Of a stretch of 64,000 bases of DNA, positions 40,458 through 49,695 are shown one piece after another. The stretch's first letter is position 1; each line of letters begins with the position of its first letter. The notes below the pieces were generated by a model, which had not been told where the DNA came from, did not search any database, and was given only the letters and a program-made list of their open reading frames with translations. The DNA is from Pseudomonas oligotrophica (GTDB lineage: Bacteria; Pseudomonadota; Gammaproteobacteria; Pseudomonadales; Pseudomonadaceae), in NCBI RefSeq assembly GCF_021726475.1, contig NZ_JAKJRU010000008.1:172508-236507 (forward strand), read 5' to 3'. Made by a program: the position numbers and the translations under genes.

Positions 40458-41363
40458 TCAGGCCGGCGGGAACTGCCGGTGCAGCTCGGCCAGCTGGGCG
40501 TCCTTGGCCTCCCAGAGTCCGTTGACCCACTGCTGGAAGGCCAGCCGGTAGGCCTCGTCCTGGTCATAGCTGCGGCCGATGAACTCGCCCGGGATGGGCT
40601 GCGCTTCGATGCGCAGCACCACCTGGCGGATGCGTCCGGCCAGCAGGTCCCAGAACGTCGGGCGGCCGTCGGGGTAGTGGATGGTCACGTTGATCAGCGC
40701 GCTGAGCTGTTCGCCCATCGCATCGATGACAAAGGCGATGCCGCCGGCGCGCGGCTTGAGCAGGTGCGCGAAGGGCGACTGCTGCTGGGCATGCTTGGCC
40801 GGGGTGAAGCGCGTGCCTTCGAGGAAGTTGAACACCGACACCGGATTGGTCCGGTAGCGCTGGCAGGCCCGGCGGGTGGTGGCCAGGTCCTCGCCGCGCT
40901 TTTCCGGATGCCTGGCCAGGTATTCCTTGCTGAAGCGCTTCATGAAGGGAAACTCCAGCGCCCACCAGCACAGGCCGATCACCGGCACCCAGATCAGCTC
41001 CTGCTTGAGGAAGAACTTCAAGATCGGCATGCGCCGGCTGAGCTGGTACTGCAGCACCAGGATGTCGGCCCAGCTCTGGTGGTTGCTGGTCACCAGGTAG
41101 GAATGGCGCATATCGACCAGCTCGCGGCCCTGCACGTCCCAGTCGATACGCCGCGCCAGGTCCATCCAGAAGCTGTTCACCGCCATCCAGGATTCGGCGA
41201 TCCAGTGCATGCCGAAGCGCAGGCGGCGCTGCACCGGCGCGAAGGGCAGCACCAGCTTGAGCAACGCCAGGGCGAACAGCGGCCAGCACCAGAACAGGGT
41301 GTTGAGCGCGAGGAACAGGGCGGAAATCACGCCGCGCAGCGGCGCGGGGAGGAAGCTGAGCAT
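40458..41363 (-). CDS. YihG-like lysophospholipid acyltransferase
   Basis: The 301-residue membrane protein has an N-terminal helix pair and the acyltransferase motifs NHQSWADI (H-x4-D) and FLEGTRFTPAKHA. The overall pattern follows the E. coli YihG group, which can acylate lysophospholipids, rather than PlsC proper. I choose ATG 41363 (MLSFLPAPLRGVIS). An in-frame TTG further up is unlikely. It ends just 7 bp from the stop of the GGDEF-EAL gene, convergently. Confidence 0.9.
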   Translation of the reverse strand: MLSFLPAPLRGVISALFLALNTLFWCWPLFALALLKLVLPFAPVQRRLRFGMHWIAESWMAVNSFWMDLARRIDWDVQGRELVDMRHSYLVTSNHQSWADILVLQYQLSRRMPILKFFLKQELIWVPVIGLCWWALEFPFMKRFSKEYLARHPEKRGEDLATTRRACQRYRTNPVSVFNFLEGTRFTPAKHAQQQSPFAHLLKPRAGGIAFVIDAMGEQLSALINVTIHYPDGRPTFWDLLAGRIRQVVLRIEAQPIPGEFIGRSYDQDEAYRLAFQQWVNGLWEAKDAQLAELHRQFPPA

Positions 41364-41443
41364 GGCTGTCTCGTCGATACGGCTGATTCGAGTGGCCAAG
41401 CGTAGCGATTATGCGGGCATCTGTAACTATCTGGGACAGCAGC

Positions 41444-41481
41444 AAAAAAGCCCGCCGACGCAGGGCGTGGGCGGGCTTTTT
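41444..41481. terminator. terminator after pta, bidirectional
   Basis: A stem AAAAAAGCCCGCC / GGGCGGGCTTTTT with a loop of about 12 bases lies just downstream of pta (minus strand). It is A-rich on one side and T-rich on the other, so it may act in both directions. Confidence 0.88.
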
Positions 41482-41495
41482 CCCGGCTGCGGCGG

Positions 41496-43592
41496 TTAGG
41501 CCTTCTGGCTGGCTGCCTGCAGGGCAGTGAGGGCGATGGTGAAGACGATGTCCTCGACCAGTGCACCGCGCGACAGGTCGTTCACCGGCTTGGCCAGGCC
41601 TTGCAGCATCGGGCCGACGCTCAGGCAGTTGGCGTTGCGCTGCACCGCCTTGTAGGTGGTGTTGCCGGTGTTCAGGTCGGGGAAGATGAACACCGTCGCC
41701 TGGCCGGCGACCTTGCTGTTCGGCGCTTTCTGCTTGCCGACGCTGAGCACGCTGGCGGCGTCGTACTGCAGCGGGCCGTCGATGGCCAGCTGCGGCGCGC
41801 GTTCCTGGGCGATGCGGGTGGCTTCGGCGACCTTCTCCACCTCGGCGCCGCTGCCGGAGCTGCCGGTCGAGTAGCTGATCATCGCCACGCGCGGCGGCAC
41901 GCCCAGCGCCACGGCGGACTCGGCGCTCTGCAGGGCGATCTCGGCCAGCTCGGTGGCGTTCGGGTTGGGATTCACCGCGCAGTCGCCGTAGACCAGCACC
42001 TGGTCGGGCAGCAGCATGAAGAACACCGAGGACACCAGGCTGTAGCCCGGCGCGGTCTTGATCAGCTGCAGGGCCGGGCGGATGGTGTTGGCGGTGGTGT
42101 GCACCGCGCCGGAGACCAGTCCGTCGACCTCGTTCAGCGCCAGCATCATGGTGCCCAGCACCACGGTGTCCTGCAGCTGCTCGCGCGCCTGGTCCGGGGT
42201 CAGGCCCTTGGCCTTGCGCATCTCGCACATCGGCTCGACGTAGCGGTTGGCGATGACCTCGGGGTCGAGGATCTCCAGGCCGGCCGGCAGGTTGATGCCC
42301 TGCTCGCGGGCCACCGCCTCGACCTCGGCCTGCTTGGCCAGCAGCACGCAACGGGCGATGCCGCGTTCCTGGCAGATGGCCGCGGCGCGCACCGTGCGCG
42401 GCTCGTTGCCTTCGGGCAGGACGATGCGCTTGTTGGCTTCCTGGGCGCGCTTGACCAGCTGGTAGCGGAACGCCGCCGGCGACAGGCGCAGCTCGCCGCG
42501 CGGCACGCTGCAGCGGGTGTGCAGGTATTCGGGGTGCAGGTGGCCGGCGATGTAGTCAGTCACGCGGGTGGCGCGCTCGACGTCGTCGGCCGGGGTTTCC
42601 TTGTTCAGCCCGAACAGGTTGTTGGCCGTGTCATAGGAGTTGGTGCTGACCATCATCACCGGCAGGCCGCCGTCCAGCGCCGCCTTGCACAGCTCGAGGA
42701 TGCGCGGGTCCGGCGTGAAGTCGCCGGTCAGCAGCAGGCCGGCAAGCTTCTCGCCGTTGAGCGAGGCCAGGCTGGCGGCAAGGATGATGTCGTCACGGTC
42801 GCCCGGGGTGACCACCAGCACGCCGGAGCGCAGCAGCTGCACGGTATTGGGCACCGCGCGGGCGCAGAGCACGATCTTGCCGACGCGACGCTGGTCGGCT
42901 TCGCCGGCGTTGAGCACCTGTGCGCCGAGCAGTTCGACGATGTCACGGGTACGCAGCGCGTTGAGTTCCTCGGCGAAGGGAATCGCACCGAGCAGCTGGA
43001 AGTCGGCGCTGCCCAGCAGCGGCAGGTGTTCGCGCAGCTGCGCGACGAAGCTGTCGATGCCTTCGTCGCACTTGACCTTGTTGAGGATCACGCCGAGCAC
43101 CTTCGGGTCCTTGGCGCCGCCGAACTGCTGCGCCTGGATCTCGATGCGCTCGGCCATGCGCTTGAGGCTGTCCTGGCCCTGGGCGGCGATGAGGATGATC
43201 TCGGCGTCCAGGCTCTTGGCCAGGTGGGTATTGATCCGCGAGGTGTAGTCGGAGCTGGTGGTCGGCACCATGCCCTCGACGATCACCACGTCCTTGTCGA
43301 CCGCGACCTGCTGGAAGCGGCTGACCACGTCCTCGAGCAGCAGGTCCAGCTCGCCGTCGGCCAGCTGGCGCTCGACCTGCTCCAGCGGCAGCGGCTCGGG
43401 CGATTTCAGCGACAGGGTGCGCTCGACCAGGATGCAGGAACGCTCGCGCCCCTGGTCCACGGGGAACGGCTGGGCGATCGGCTTGAAGAAGCCGACCTTC
43501 AGGCCGGCGGCCTGCAGCGAACGGATCAGGCCGAGGCTGATGGAGTTCAGACCACCGCCGAAACCGGTTGGGGCAAGAAACAAGGTGTGCAT
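41496..43592 (-). CDS. pta: phosphate acetyltransferase
   Basis: Pta interconverts acetyl-CoA and acetyl phosphate. The 698-residue long form has an N-terminal P-loop BioD-like part (FLAPTGFGGGLNSISLGL), a DRTGG-like middle, and the C-terminal catalytic domain (VLPEGNEPRTVRAAA, MISYSTGSSGSGAEVEKV). The ATG at 43592 follows GAAGGAGATCCC. It lies 135 bp downstream of ackA in the same orientation. Confidence 0.97.
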   Translation of the reverse strand: MHTLFLAPTGFGGGLNSISLGLIRSLQAAGLKVGFFKPIAQPFPVDQGRERSCILVERTLSLKSPEPLPLEQVERQLADGELDLLLEDVVSRFQQVAVDKDVVIVEGMVPTTSSDYTSRINTHLAKSLDAEIILIAAQGQDSLKRMAERIEIQAQQFGGAKDPKVLGVILNKVKCDEGIDSFVAQLREHLPLLGSADFQLLGAIPFAEELNALRTRDIVELLGAQVLNAGEADQRRVGKIVLCARAVPNTVQLLRSGVLVVTPGDRDDIILAASLASLNGEKLAGLLLTGDFTPDPRILELCKAALDGGLPVMMVSTNSYDTANNLFGLNKETPADDVERATRVTDYIAGHLHPEYLHTRCSVPRGELRLSPAAFRYQLVKRAQEANKRIVLPEGNEPRTVRAAAICQERGIARCVLLAKQAEVEAVAREQGINLPAGLEILDPEVIANRYVEPMCEMRKAKGLTPDQAREQLQDTVVLGTMMLALNEVDGLVSGAVHTTANTIRPALQLIKTAPGYSLVSSVFFMLLPDQVLVYGDCAVNPNPNATELAEIALQSAESAVALGVPPRVAMISYSTGSSGSGAEVEKVAEATRIAQERAPQLAIDGPLQYDAASVLSVGKQKAPNSKVAGQATVFIFPDLNTGNTTYKAVQRNANCLSVGPMLQGLAKPVNDLSRGALVEDIVFTIALTALQAASQKA

Positions 43593-43676
43593 GGGATCTC
43601 CTTCAGGAGCTGGGCTCAGGCTGCGCAAACACTGGGCTGCACGCCGCGGCAGCGGGCAGCCGGAAATGACGAAACC

Positions 43677-43697
43677 CGGCGCCCGCGAGGGGCGCCG
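43677..43697 (-). other. GC-rich hairpin between ackA and pta
   Basis: CGGCGCCC and GGGCGCCG form a perfect stem with a 5-base loop. On the minus strand it follows the ackA stop by about 30 bases, with only three T residues after it, so it may be a weak attenuator or a 3'-end stabiliser within the operon. Confidence 0.5.
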
Positions 43698-43727
43698 AGT
43701 CGGTGCATCGAAGCCTGCCGGGCCGGA

Positions 43728-44915
43728 TCAGGCATCGAGCAGGGCAAGGGTGTCCAGGGCGATCTGGCGCTCTTCGTTGGTCGGTACCACCAGCACGCGT
43801 GGGCTGCCGGCCGCCTGGATCTCGCCGGCGACCCCGCGGGTGCAGCGGGCGTTGGCCTCGGCATCGAGCTTGAAGTTGAGCAGCTTGAGGTGGTCCAGGG
43901 TGCGCTCGCGCACGGCGGCGGAGTTCTCGCCGATGCCGCCGGTGAAGATCAGGCCGTCCAGCTTCGGCAGGGCGCAGCCCATGGCCGCCAGCGACTTGGC
44001 CAGGCGGTAGCAGAACACCTCGAAGGCCAGGGTGGCGCCCGGGTGGCCGGCCTGGCGGGCCTCGGCCAGGGTACGCATGTCGTTCGACAGCCCGGAGAGG
44101 CCCTTCAGGCCGCTTTCCTTGTTGAGCATGTTGTCGATCTTGGCCAGGTCCCAGCCCAGGGTCTTGTTCAGGAAGTTGTGCAGGCTGGGGTCGACGTCAC
44201 CGCTGCGGGTGCCCATCACCAGGCCTTCCAGCGGGGTCAGGCCCATGCTGGTGTCGCGGCTCTCGCCATTGACCACGGCGCAGGTGGAGCAGCCGTTGCC
44301 CAGGTGGGCGACCAGCCAGCTGCTGTCCTCGACCGGCAGGTTGGTCATTTCCGCGGCGCGCTTGCTGACGTAGCGATGGCTGGTGCCGTGGAAGCCGTAG
44401 CGGCGCACGCCGTGGTCGCTGTAGAGGAAGCCCGGGATGGCGTAGCGGTAGGCATGCTCGGGCATGGTCTGGTGGAAGGCAGTGTCGAACACGCCGACCT
44501 GCGGCATCTGCGGGAACAGGTTGATGGCGGCGTGGATGCCGCTCAGGTTCGCCGGGTTGTGCAGCGGCGCCAGCTGGATGTTGGCTTCGATGCTGGCCAG
44601 GGTCTCGTCGTTGAGCAGGCAGGAGGCGAAGAACTTCTCGCCGCCGTGCACCACGCGGTGGCCGATGCCGTCCAGATGGCCGCCGGCGGCGTCCTCGACG
44701 CGCGGCAGGATCTGGGCCAGGGCAGCCTGGTGGTCGGCATTGGGAACCTTCACGCTCTCCTTGCCGGCGGCGTTTTCGAAATGAATGACCGCTTCGGGGC
44801 TGCCGATGCACTCGGCCAGGCCTTGGAGCGGGAAGGTCGCTTGCGCTTCGTTGACCAGGGCGAACTTGATCGACGAGCTGCCGCAGTTAATCACCAGGAT
44901 GTTACGAGCCGACAT
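43728..44915 (-). CDS. ackA: acetate kinase
   Basis: AckA makes ATP and acetate from acetyl phosphate. The 395-residue protein has [12 protein letters not shown] near the N-terminus, [45 protein letters not shown] and the C-terminal [15 protein letters not shown]. With pta it forms the acetate overflow or pyruvate fermentation pathway known in pseudomonads. It is divergent from the FKBP gene. Confidence 0.98.
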   Translation of the reverse strand: MSARNILVINCGSSSIKFALVNEAQATFPLQGLAECIGSPEAVIHFENAAGKESVKVPNADHQAALAQILPRVEDAAGGHLDGIGHRVVHGGEKFFASCLLNDETLASIEANIQLAPLHNPANLSGIHAAINLFPQMPQVGVFDTAFHQTMPEHAYRYAIPGFLYSDHGVRRYGFHGTSHRYVSKRAAEMTNLPVEDSSWLVAHLGNGCSTCAVVNGESRDTSMGLTPLEGLVMGTRSGDVDPSLHNFLNKTLGWDLAKIDNMLNKESGLKGLSGLSNDMRTLAEARQAGHPGATLAFEVFCYRLAKSLAAMGCALPKLDGLIFTGGIGENSAAVRERTLDHLKLLNFKLDAEANARCTRGVAGEIQAAGSPRVLVVPTNEERQIALDTLALLDA

Positions 44916-45160
44916 CGGTGGTCCTCAGTGCTTGGATGTTATTGAAATAGGCGGACGATGAGTCATGTGCCCGGGATTCTTGCATAGCCCTACAAAAAAC
45001 GATGCCATCCAAAGGTTGTAGACAGGGCTGTCGATGGGATGGGATCGGCAGGCTTTGTCAAGCCGGGGCACCGCCCGCTCATCAGCGATCGGTTCGCAAT
45101 TGCCCGTGGTGGCGGTTAGACTTCGACGTTCATCCACCCATGAAGATAAAGGTTTCGCTC

Positions 45161-45646
45161 ATGCTGATTGCCGCTAACAAGGCTGTCTCCATCGACTACA
45201 CACTCACCAACGACGCCGGTGAAGTGATCGACAGCTCCGCCGGCGGCGCGCCGCTGGTCTACCTGCACGGTGCAGGCAACATCATCCCCGGCCTGGAAAA
45301 GGCCCTCGAGGGCAAGCAGGGCGGCGACGAGCTGCAGGTCAGCATCGAGCCCGAGCAGGCCTACGGCGAGTACAGCCCGGAGCTGGTCGCCACCCTCAAC
45401 CGCGCCATGTTTGAAGGCGTCGACGAGCTGGAAGTCGGCATGCAGTTCCATGCCTCCGGCCCCGATGGCGGCATGCAGATCGTCACCATCCGCGACCTGG
45501 ACGGCGACGACGTGATCGTCGACGGCAACCACCCGCTGGCCGGCCAGCGCCTGAACTTCGAGGTCAAGGTGGTCAGCGTGCGTGACGCCAGCGAGGAAGA
45601 GATCGCCCACGGCCACATCCACGGCGAAGGCGGTCACCACCACTGA
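45161..45646 (+). CDS. slyD: SlyD-like FKBP peptidyl-prolyl isomerase
   Basis: The 161-residue protein begins MLIAANKAVSIDYTLT; AAGG nine bases upstream supports this ATG over one at 45140. It has an FKBP fold with an inserted flap: DSSAGGAPLVYLHGAG, IIPGLEKALEGK and EQAYGEYSPELV. The C-terminus is histidine-rich (HGHIHGEGGHHH), a likely metal-binding tail. SlyD-type isomerases assist folding and nickel metabolism. Confidence 0.92.
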   Translation: MLIAANKAVSIDYTLTNDAGEVIDSSAGGAPLVYLHGAGNIIPGLEKALEGKQGGDELQVSIEPEQAYGEYSPELVATLNRAMFEGVDELEVGMQFHASGPDGGMQIVTIRDLDGDDVIVDGNHPLAGQRLNFEVKVVSVRDASEEEIAHGHIHGEGGHHH

Positions 45647-45693
45647 GTGGCGTCCCGCTGCCCTCCGGGGCAGCTATGCTGTCCAGGCGTAGG

Positions 45694-45725
45694 AGGCGTT
45701 CCGATGCGATCGGAGCGCCTTTTTT
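45694..45725 (+). terminator. intrinsic terminator after slyD
   Basis: A stem AGGCGTTCCGAT / ATCGGAGCGCCT, with one G-T pair and a GCG loop, is followed by five or six T residues. It separates slyD from the glutathione peroxidase gene. Confidence 0.9.
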
Positions 45726-45740
45726 GTGAAGGAGAGAACC

Positions 45741-46223
45741 ATGAGCGCTTTTCACCAACTGACCTTGCCGGCGCTGGGCGGCGGCGAGCTGCCGCTGTCG
45801 CAGTTCGGTGATCGTCTGCTGCTGGTCGTCAACGTCGCCTCGCATTGCGGGCTGACCCCGCAGTACGCCGGGCTCGAGCGGCTGCACCAGCAGTACCGCG
45901 AGCGCGGGCTGGTGGTGCTCGGCGTGCCGTGCAACCAGTTCGCCGGCCAGGAGCCAGGCAGCGACGAGGAGATCCGCTCGTTCTGCGCGCTCAACTACGG
46001 CGTCAGCTTCCCGCTCACCGGCAAGCTGGAGGTCAACGGGCCGCAGCGCCATCCACTGTATCGCCTGCTGGTCGGCGAGGGCGCGGACTTTCCCGGCGAC
46101 ATCACCTGGAACTTCGAGAAGTTCCTGGTCGACACCGATGGCCGCGTGCTGGCGCGCTTCTCCCCGCGCACCGCGCCGGACGACCCGGCGCTGATCCAGA
46201 CTATCGAGAACGCCCTGCGCTGA
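45741..46223 (+). CDS. glutathione peroxidase (cysteine type)
   Basis: The 160-residue protein has the thioredoxin fold and motifs of the family: NVASHCGLTPQYAGLERL with Cys36 as the peroxidatic residue (selenocysteine in mammals), GVPCNQFAGQEPGSDEEI and WNFEKFLVD with the catalytic tryptophan. It reduces hydroperoxides in the cytoplasm, often using thioredoxin. GAAGGAGAGAACC precedes the ATG. Confidence 0.93.
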   Translation: MSAFHQLTLPALGGGELPLSQFGDRLLLVVNVASHCGLTPQYAGLERLHQQYRERGLVVLGVPCNQFAGQEPGSDEEIRSFCALNYGVSFPLTGKLEVNGPQRHPLYRLLVGEGADFPGDITWNFEKFLVDTDGRVLARFSPRTAPDDPALIQTIENALR

Positions 46224-46382
46224 GGCGGCTGCGGCCATCGCCGGCATGGTTGTGCGGCGATACATCCGGCTGATGGTCGTAGGCCGGCGCACCGCCGGCC
46301 CCCTATGCTCGCTCCCCGATACCCCGCCGCCCGCCTCACGCGGTTGCGGCGCGGCGACCTGACCGGACCAAGGAGTCGATGC

Positions 46383-47492
46383 ATGAGCGCTAGCGTACAA
46401 GCCCTTTTCCAACCCTTCGAACTGGGCAGCCTGCGCCTGCCGACGCGGGTGGTGATGGCGCCGATGACACGTTCGTTCTCGCCCAACGGCGTACCCACCG
46501 AGGCGGTCGTCGAGTACTACCGTCGTCGCGCCGCCGCCGGCGTCGGGCTGATCATCACCGAGGGCACCACGGTCGGGCATGCCGCCGCCAACGGCTATGC
46601 GCAGGTGCCGCGCTTCTACGGCGAGGATGCGCTGGCCGGCTGGCAGCGGGTGGTCGAGGCGGTGCATGCCGCCGGCGGGCGCATCGTGCCGCAGCTCTGG
46701 CACGTCGGCAACGTGCGGCGGCTGGGCACCGAGCCGGATGCCGGCGTGCCGGGCTACGGGCCGATGGAGAAGCGCAAGGACGGGCAGGTTGTCGTGCATG
46801 GCATGACCAGGCAGGACATTCAGGACGTCATCGAAGCCTTCGCCCAGGCCGCGCGCGACGCCCAGGCCATCGGCATGGACGGCGTGGAGATCCATGGTGC
46901 CCACGGCTACCTGATCGACCAGTTCTTCTGGGCCGGCAGCAACCAGCGCGACGACGAGTACGGCGGCAGCCTGGCCAACCGCTCGCGCTTCGCCGTCGAG
47001 CTGGTGCAGGCGGTTCGCGAAGCGGTGGGGCCGGATTTCCCGATCATCTTCCGTTTCTCGCAGTGGAAGCAGCAGGACTACAGCGCGCGGCTGGTGCAGT
47101 CGCCCGAGGAACTGGCCAGCTTCCTCGCGCCGCTGGCCGCGGCCGGCGTGGACATCTTCCACTGCTCGACACGGCGTTTCTGGGAGCCGGAATTCGATGG
47201 CTCGGACCTCAACCTGGCGGGCTGGACGCGCCAGCTGACCGGCAAGCCGACCATCACCGTGGGCAGCGTCGGCCTGGATGGCGAGTTCCTGCAGTTCATG
47301 GTCAAGACCGACAAGGTGGCCCAGCCGGCCGGCATCGAAGGCCTGCTGGAGCGGCTGGACAAGGCCGAGTTCGACCTGGTGGCGGTCGGGCGCGCGCTGA
47401 TCTGCGATCCGGAGTGGGCGGTGAAGGTACGCGAGGGGCGGATGGAGGAGATCCTGCCGTTCAGCCGCGAGGCGCTGAAGACGCTGGCCTAA
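46383..47492 (+). CDS. Old yellow enzyme-type NADH:flavin oxidoreductase
   Basis: The 369-residue FMN-dependent enzyme begins MSASVQALFQPFELGSLRLP. It has the substrate-binding pair as H-x-x-H (His171 and His174 in IHGAHGYLIDQFFW), seen in PETN- and morphinone-reductase types, and the GLIITEGTTVGHAA and GRALICDPEWAVKVREG segments. It probably reduces activated alkenes. AAGGAGTCGATGC upstream supports ATG 46383; the frame extends further upstream only in sequence that lacks a start site. Confidence 0.9.
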   Translation: MSASVQALFQPFELGSLRLPTRVVMAPMTRSFSPNGVPTEAVVEYYRRRAAAGVGLIITEGTTVGHAAANGYAQVPRFYGEDALAGWQRVVEAVHAAGGRIVPQLWHVGNVRRLGTEPDAGVPGYGPMEKRKDGQVVVHGMTRQDIQDVIEAFAQAARDAQAIGMDGVEIHGAHGYLIDQFFWAGSNQRDDEYGGSLANRSRFAVELVQAVREAVGPDFPIIFRFSQWKQQDYSARLVQSPEELASFLAPLAAAGVDIFHCSTRRFWEPEFDGSDLNLAGWTRQLTGKPTITVGSVGLDGEFLQFMVKTDKVAQPAGIEGLLERLDKAEFDLVAVGRALICDPEWAVKVREGRMEEILPFSREALKTLA

Positions 47493-47530
47493 CGAGGGCC
47501 GTGGGGAGCTGCCGCGCCTCGGCATCCGGC

Positions 47531-47642
47531 CGGCGTAGGGTGGGCAACGCGAAGCTTGCCCACCGCTGGGCGGTTGTCGAGGGTCGGGCGGAGTCGTGTG
47601 ATTCGCCGTGAAAAATGTTGCGCAGTCTTCCACCCTACGGCG
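47531..47642. repeat. REP-like inverted repeat element
   Basis: CGTAGGGTGG at 47534-47543 and its complement CCACCCTACG at 47630-47639 bound a 106-bp segment. Next to the first arm lies a second short inverted repeat (GGTGGGCAA ... TTGCCCACC). Such GTAGGGTGGG palindromes are frequent extragenic repeats in pseudomonads. The right arm overlaps the last codons of cysZ. Confidence 0.7.
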
Positions 47643-48384
47643 CGGGCGGGCGGCTCGGCCCGCCTTCGCGGACCCAGAACAGCGTCGCGCCGGCCACCGC
47701 CGCCGGCATGATCAGCAGGTTCAGCCCCGGCACCAGCAGCGCCGCGTAGGTCACCGCGCCGAAGCTCAGGCTCTTCCAGCGGCGCTGGCGCAGCCAGGCG
47801 AGCATCTCGTTCCAGCCCAGCTTGTTGTTGTCCGCCGGGTAGTCGATGTACTGCACCGCCATCATCCACACGCCGAACAGCAGCCACAGCGGCGCGGCGG
47901 CAAGGTTGAGCACCGGGATGAACGACAGCACCAGCAGCGCCAGCGCGCGCGGGGCGAAGTAGAGGAGCTTGCGAGCCTCGCGCGCCAGGGTGCGCGGCAG
48001 CATGGCCAGCAGCTCGGCCCAGCTGAACGGCGGCGAGGCGTCCTGGCCGCGGGCGACCACCTCGACCTTCTCGGCGAGAAAGCCGTTGAACGGCGCCGCG
48101 ATGAGGTTGGCCAGCAGGGTGAAGCTGAAGAACACCATCAGCACCAGCAGCGCGACGAACAGCGGCCAGATCAGGTACTCGAGAAACGCCAGCCAGTCCG
48201 GCAGGCTCGGCATCAGCGCGTCGAGCCAGCTGCCGAAGCGGCTCGCGGCCAGGTAGACGATCGCAGCGAACAGCAGCACGTTGACCGTCACCGGCAGGAT
48301 CACGAACAGTCGCAGGCCAGGGCTGAGGACCAGGCGCAGGCCCTGCTGCAGGTAATGCGGGCCGGACAGGACCGGTGGGGGCAT
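47635..48384 (-). CDS. cysZ: CysZ-family sulfate transporter
   Basis: The 249-residue protein begins [20 protein letters not shown] and has four to six hydrophobic helices with the family motifs [38 protein letters not shown] and [15 protein letters not shown]. CysZ moves sulfate into the cell for cysteine synthesis. It ends within the REP-like element. Confidence 0.93.
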   Translation of the reverse strand: MPPPVLSGPHYLQQGLRLVLSPGLRLFVILPVTVNVLLFAAIVYLAASRFGSWLDALMPSLPDWLAFLEYLIWPLFVALLVLMVFFSFTLLANLIAAPFNGFLAEKVEVVARGQDASPPFSWAELLAMLPRTLAREARKLLYFAPRALALLVLSFIPVLNLAAAPLWLLFGVWMMAVQYIDYPADNNKLGWNEMLAWLRQRRWKSLSFGAVTYAALLVPGLNLLIMPAAVAGATLFWVREGGPSRPPAP

Positions 48385-48439
48385 CGCTAGTTACTCCGGA
48401 GCGGGCTGCCGCCGGCATTGATTTGCCCTATGCCCGGCA

Positions 48440-48555
48440 TGCAGCTTTTGAATTTCCACGGCGCGGGTGGCCTCGCTAATCTCGGTGGCGTTGCTTTCCC
48501 GGGGGCATCCGATCCAAGCCTTCCCCTAGTGCTGGATGCCCCTTTTTTATTTTTT
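48440..48555 (+). ncRNA. candidate small RNA with intrinsic terminator
   Basis: Between the divergently placed cysZ and HopJ genes, the plus strand holds a terminator without a gene to end: GGGGCATCC (48502-48510) pairs with GGATGCCCC (48534-48542), followed by TTTTTTATTTTTT. Upstream, TTGATT (48418) and CTATGC (48428) give a weak promoter-like pair. The AT-richer, non-coding body suggests an Hfq-type sRNA. It recalls pseudomonad RgsA/P16 but I cannot confirm that. Confidence 0.55.
48502..48555 (+). terminator. terminator of the candidate sRNA
   Basis: A 9-bp perfect stem (GGGGCATCC / GGATGCCCC) with a long loop of 23 bases is followed by a T-rich run of 13 bases (48543-48555). The structure is convincing as a Rho-independent terminator. 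Confidence 0.85.
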
Positions 48556-48593
48556 CCGGTTCCGGCCGGGCGCCGCGCGATCGCGATATCGCT

Positions 48594-48929
48594 TCACTTG
48601 CGCTTGAGCGGGCTGGAATCGAAGCGTACGCCCGGCAGGCCGGTCTCCATCAGCGCGCGGATGTTGCGGTGGTCGTTGCCGGCGGGATTGGCCAGCACCG
48701 CCTGGTAATGCTCGCCGAAGGCCAGCAGGGCTTCCTCGGTGGTGAACTGCTCGAGCTGGGCGAGCCCGAGGGTCTTGCAGGAGCCTTCGTTCTCGCCGGC
48801 GGCGTTCTCCACGCTGCCGTTGACGAAGCGGCTGGGCGTGTAGTCGTAGTGGTTCTCGATGAACGCCAGGGTGTCGGCGAACGGGTGGTTGCGGTTGCGC
48901 AGGCTGGCGCGGAAATCCTTCAGGGTCAT
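48594..48929 (-). CDS. HopJ-family type III effector-like protein
   Basis: The 111-residue protein begins MTLKDFRASLRNRNHPFADT and contains the HopJ pattern IENHYDYTPSRFVNGSVENA and NEGSCKTLGLAQLEQFTTEE. HopJ was named from Pseudomonas syringae effectors, but the family is widespread in non-pathogens and its role there is unknown. The ATG overlaps the DUF1244 stop as ATGA. Confidence 0.88.
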   Translation of the reverse strand: MTLKDFRASLRNRNHPFADTLAFIENHYDYTPSRFVNGSVENAAGENEGSCKTLGLAQLEQFTTEEALLAFGEHYQAVLANPAGNDHRNIRALMETGLPGVRFDSSPLKRK

Positions 48930-49219
48930 GGCTTGTGGCTCTTCTCGAATGCGGCTTGTTGTTCGGCAGTCGCTTCCTTCTGGTAGCGCTGCTTCCACTC
49001 GGCATAGGGCATGCCGTAGACCTCTTCCCGGGCGTCGTCGAGGCTGACCGGCAGCTCCAGGTCGTCGGCCGCGGCCTTGTACCACTTCGACAGGCAGTTG
49101 CGGCAGAAGCCGGCGAGGTTCATCAGATCGATGTTCTGCACGTCCGGGCGGCTGCGCAGGTGCTGGACCAGGCGACGGAAGGCGGCGGCTTCGAGTTCGG
49201 TGCGTTGTTGCTCGTTCAT
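48926..49219 (-). CDS. DUF1244 family protein
   Basis: The 97-residue protein begins MNEQQRTELEAAAFRRLVQH and has the DUF1244 pattern (VQNIDLMNLAGFCRNCLSKW, then EVYGMPYAEWKQRYQ), with a conserved CxxC-like pair. The function is unknown. Its stop overlaps the hopJ start, so the two are coupled. Confidence 0.88.
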   Translation of the reverse strand: MNEQQRTELEAAAFRRLVQHLRSRPDVQNIDLMNLAGFCRNCLSKWYKAAADDLELPVSLDDAREEVYGMPYAEWKQRYQKEATAEQQAAFEKSHKP

Positions 49220-49307
49220 GCGTGCGCTCTCGGCGGTGGCTGGGGTGGGCCGGATCATAACCGCGGCCCGGAGCTCCGGCCAGGGCAGTCCAGCGGCGTG
49301 CGGGCGC

Positions 49308-49682
49308 TCAATCGCGGTGGCTGGCCAGGGTGATCGACACCGACTCGGCGAAGCGCAGCGCATGCGGCTTGTCCACTTCCACCTCGGCGTAGCGCACCTG
49401 CGGGTTGTGCATCACCAGGTCGAGGATCTCCTGGGTCAGGCGCTCGAGCAGGGCGAAGCGGTTGTCCTCGACGTGGCGGATGATCGCCTTGGTGATGGTG
49501 CGGTAGTTCAGGGCGTGGTCGATGTCGTTGTCGCGCACGGCCTCGGCGGCCGGGTAGAGCATGGTCAGGTTGATCAGCACGTCCTGCTTGTTGTTGATTT
49601 CTTCTTCCTTGATGCCGATGTAGGTGCGCAGGCGCAGGTCCTTGACGCGGATGCGCGCCATTCCGGGCTCGAGTCGGGGCAT
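49308..49682 (-). CDS. folX: dihydroneopterin triphosphate 2'-epimerase FolX
   Basis: FolX epimerises dihydroneopterin triphosphate to the monapterin form. The 124-residue protein begins [20 protein letters not shown], with [20 protein letters not shown] and [20 protein letters not shown] typical of FolX rather than FolB. GAGGAGACACC precedes the ATG. It lies 13 bp downstream of folM, in the same operon. Confidence 0.94.
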   Translation of the reverse strand: MPRLEPGMARIRVKDLRLRTYIGIKEEEINNKQDVLINLTMLYPAAEAVRDNDIDHALNYRTITKAIIRHVEDNRFALLERLTQEILDLVMHNPQVRYAEVEVDKPHALRFAESVSITLASHRD

Positions 49683-49695
49683 GGTGTCTCCTCGG

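Noticed and set aside
43677..43697. The ackA-pta hairpin as a full intrinsic terminator.
   Set aside because: Only three T residues follow the stem on the transcribed strand, and pta lies in the same direction close behind.
41601..44945. A 1114-residue open frame on the plus strand, antisense to pta and ackA and crossing the gap between them.
   Set aside because: It is a codon-bias shadow. In GC-rich genes the antisense frame is often open; the product is rich in Val, Ala, Gln and His, has no domain pattern, and the opposite strand encodes two well-conserved enzymes.
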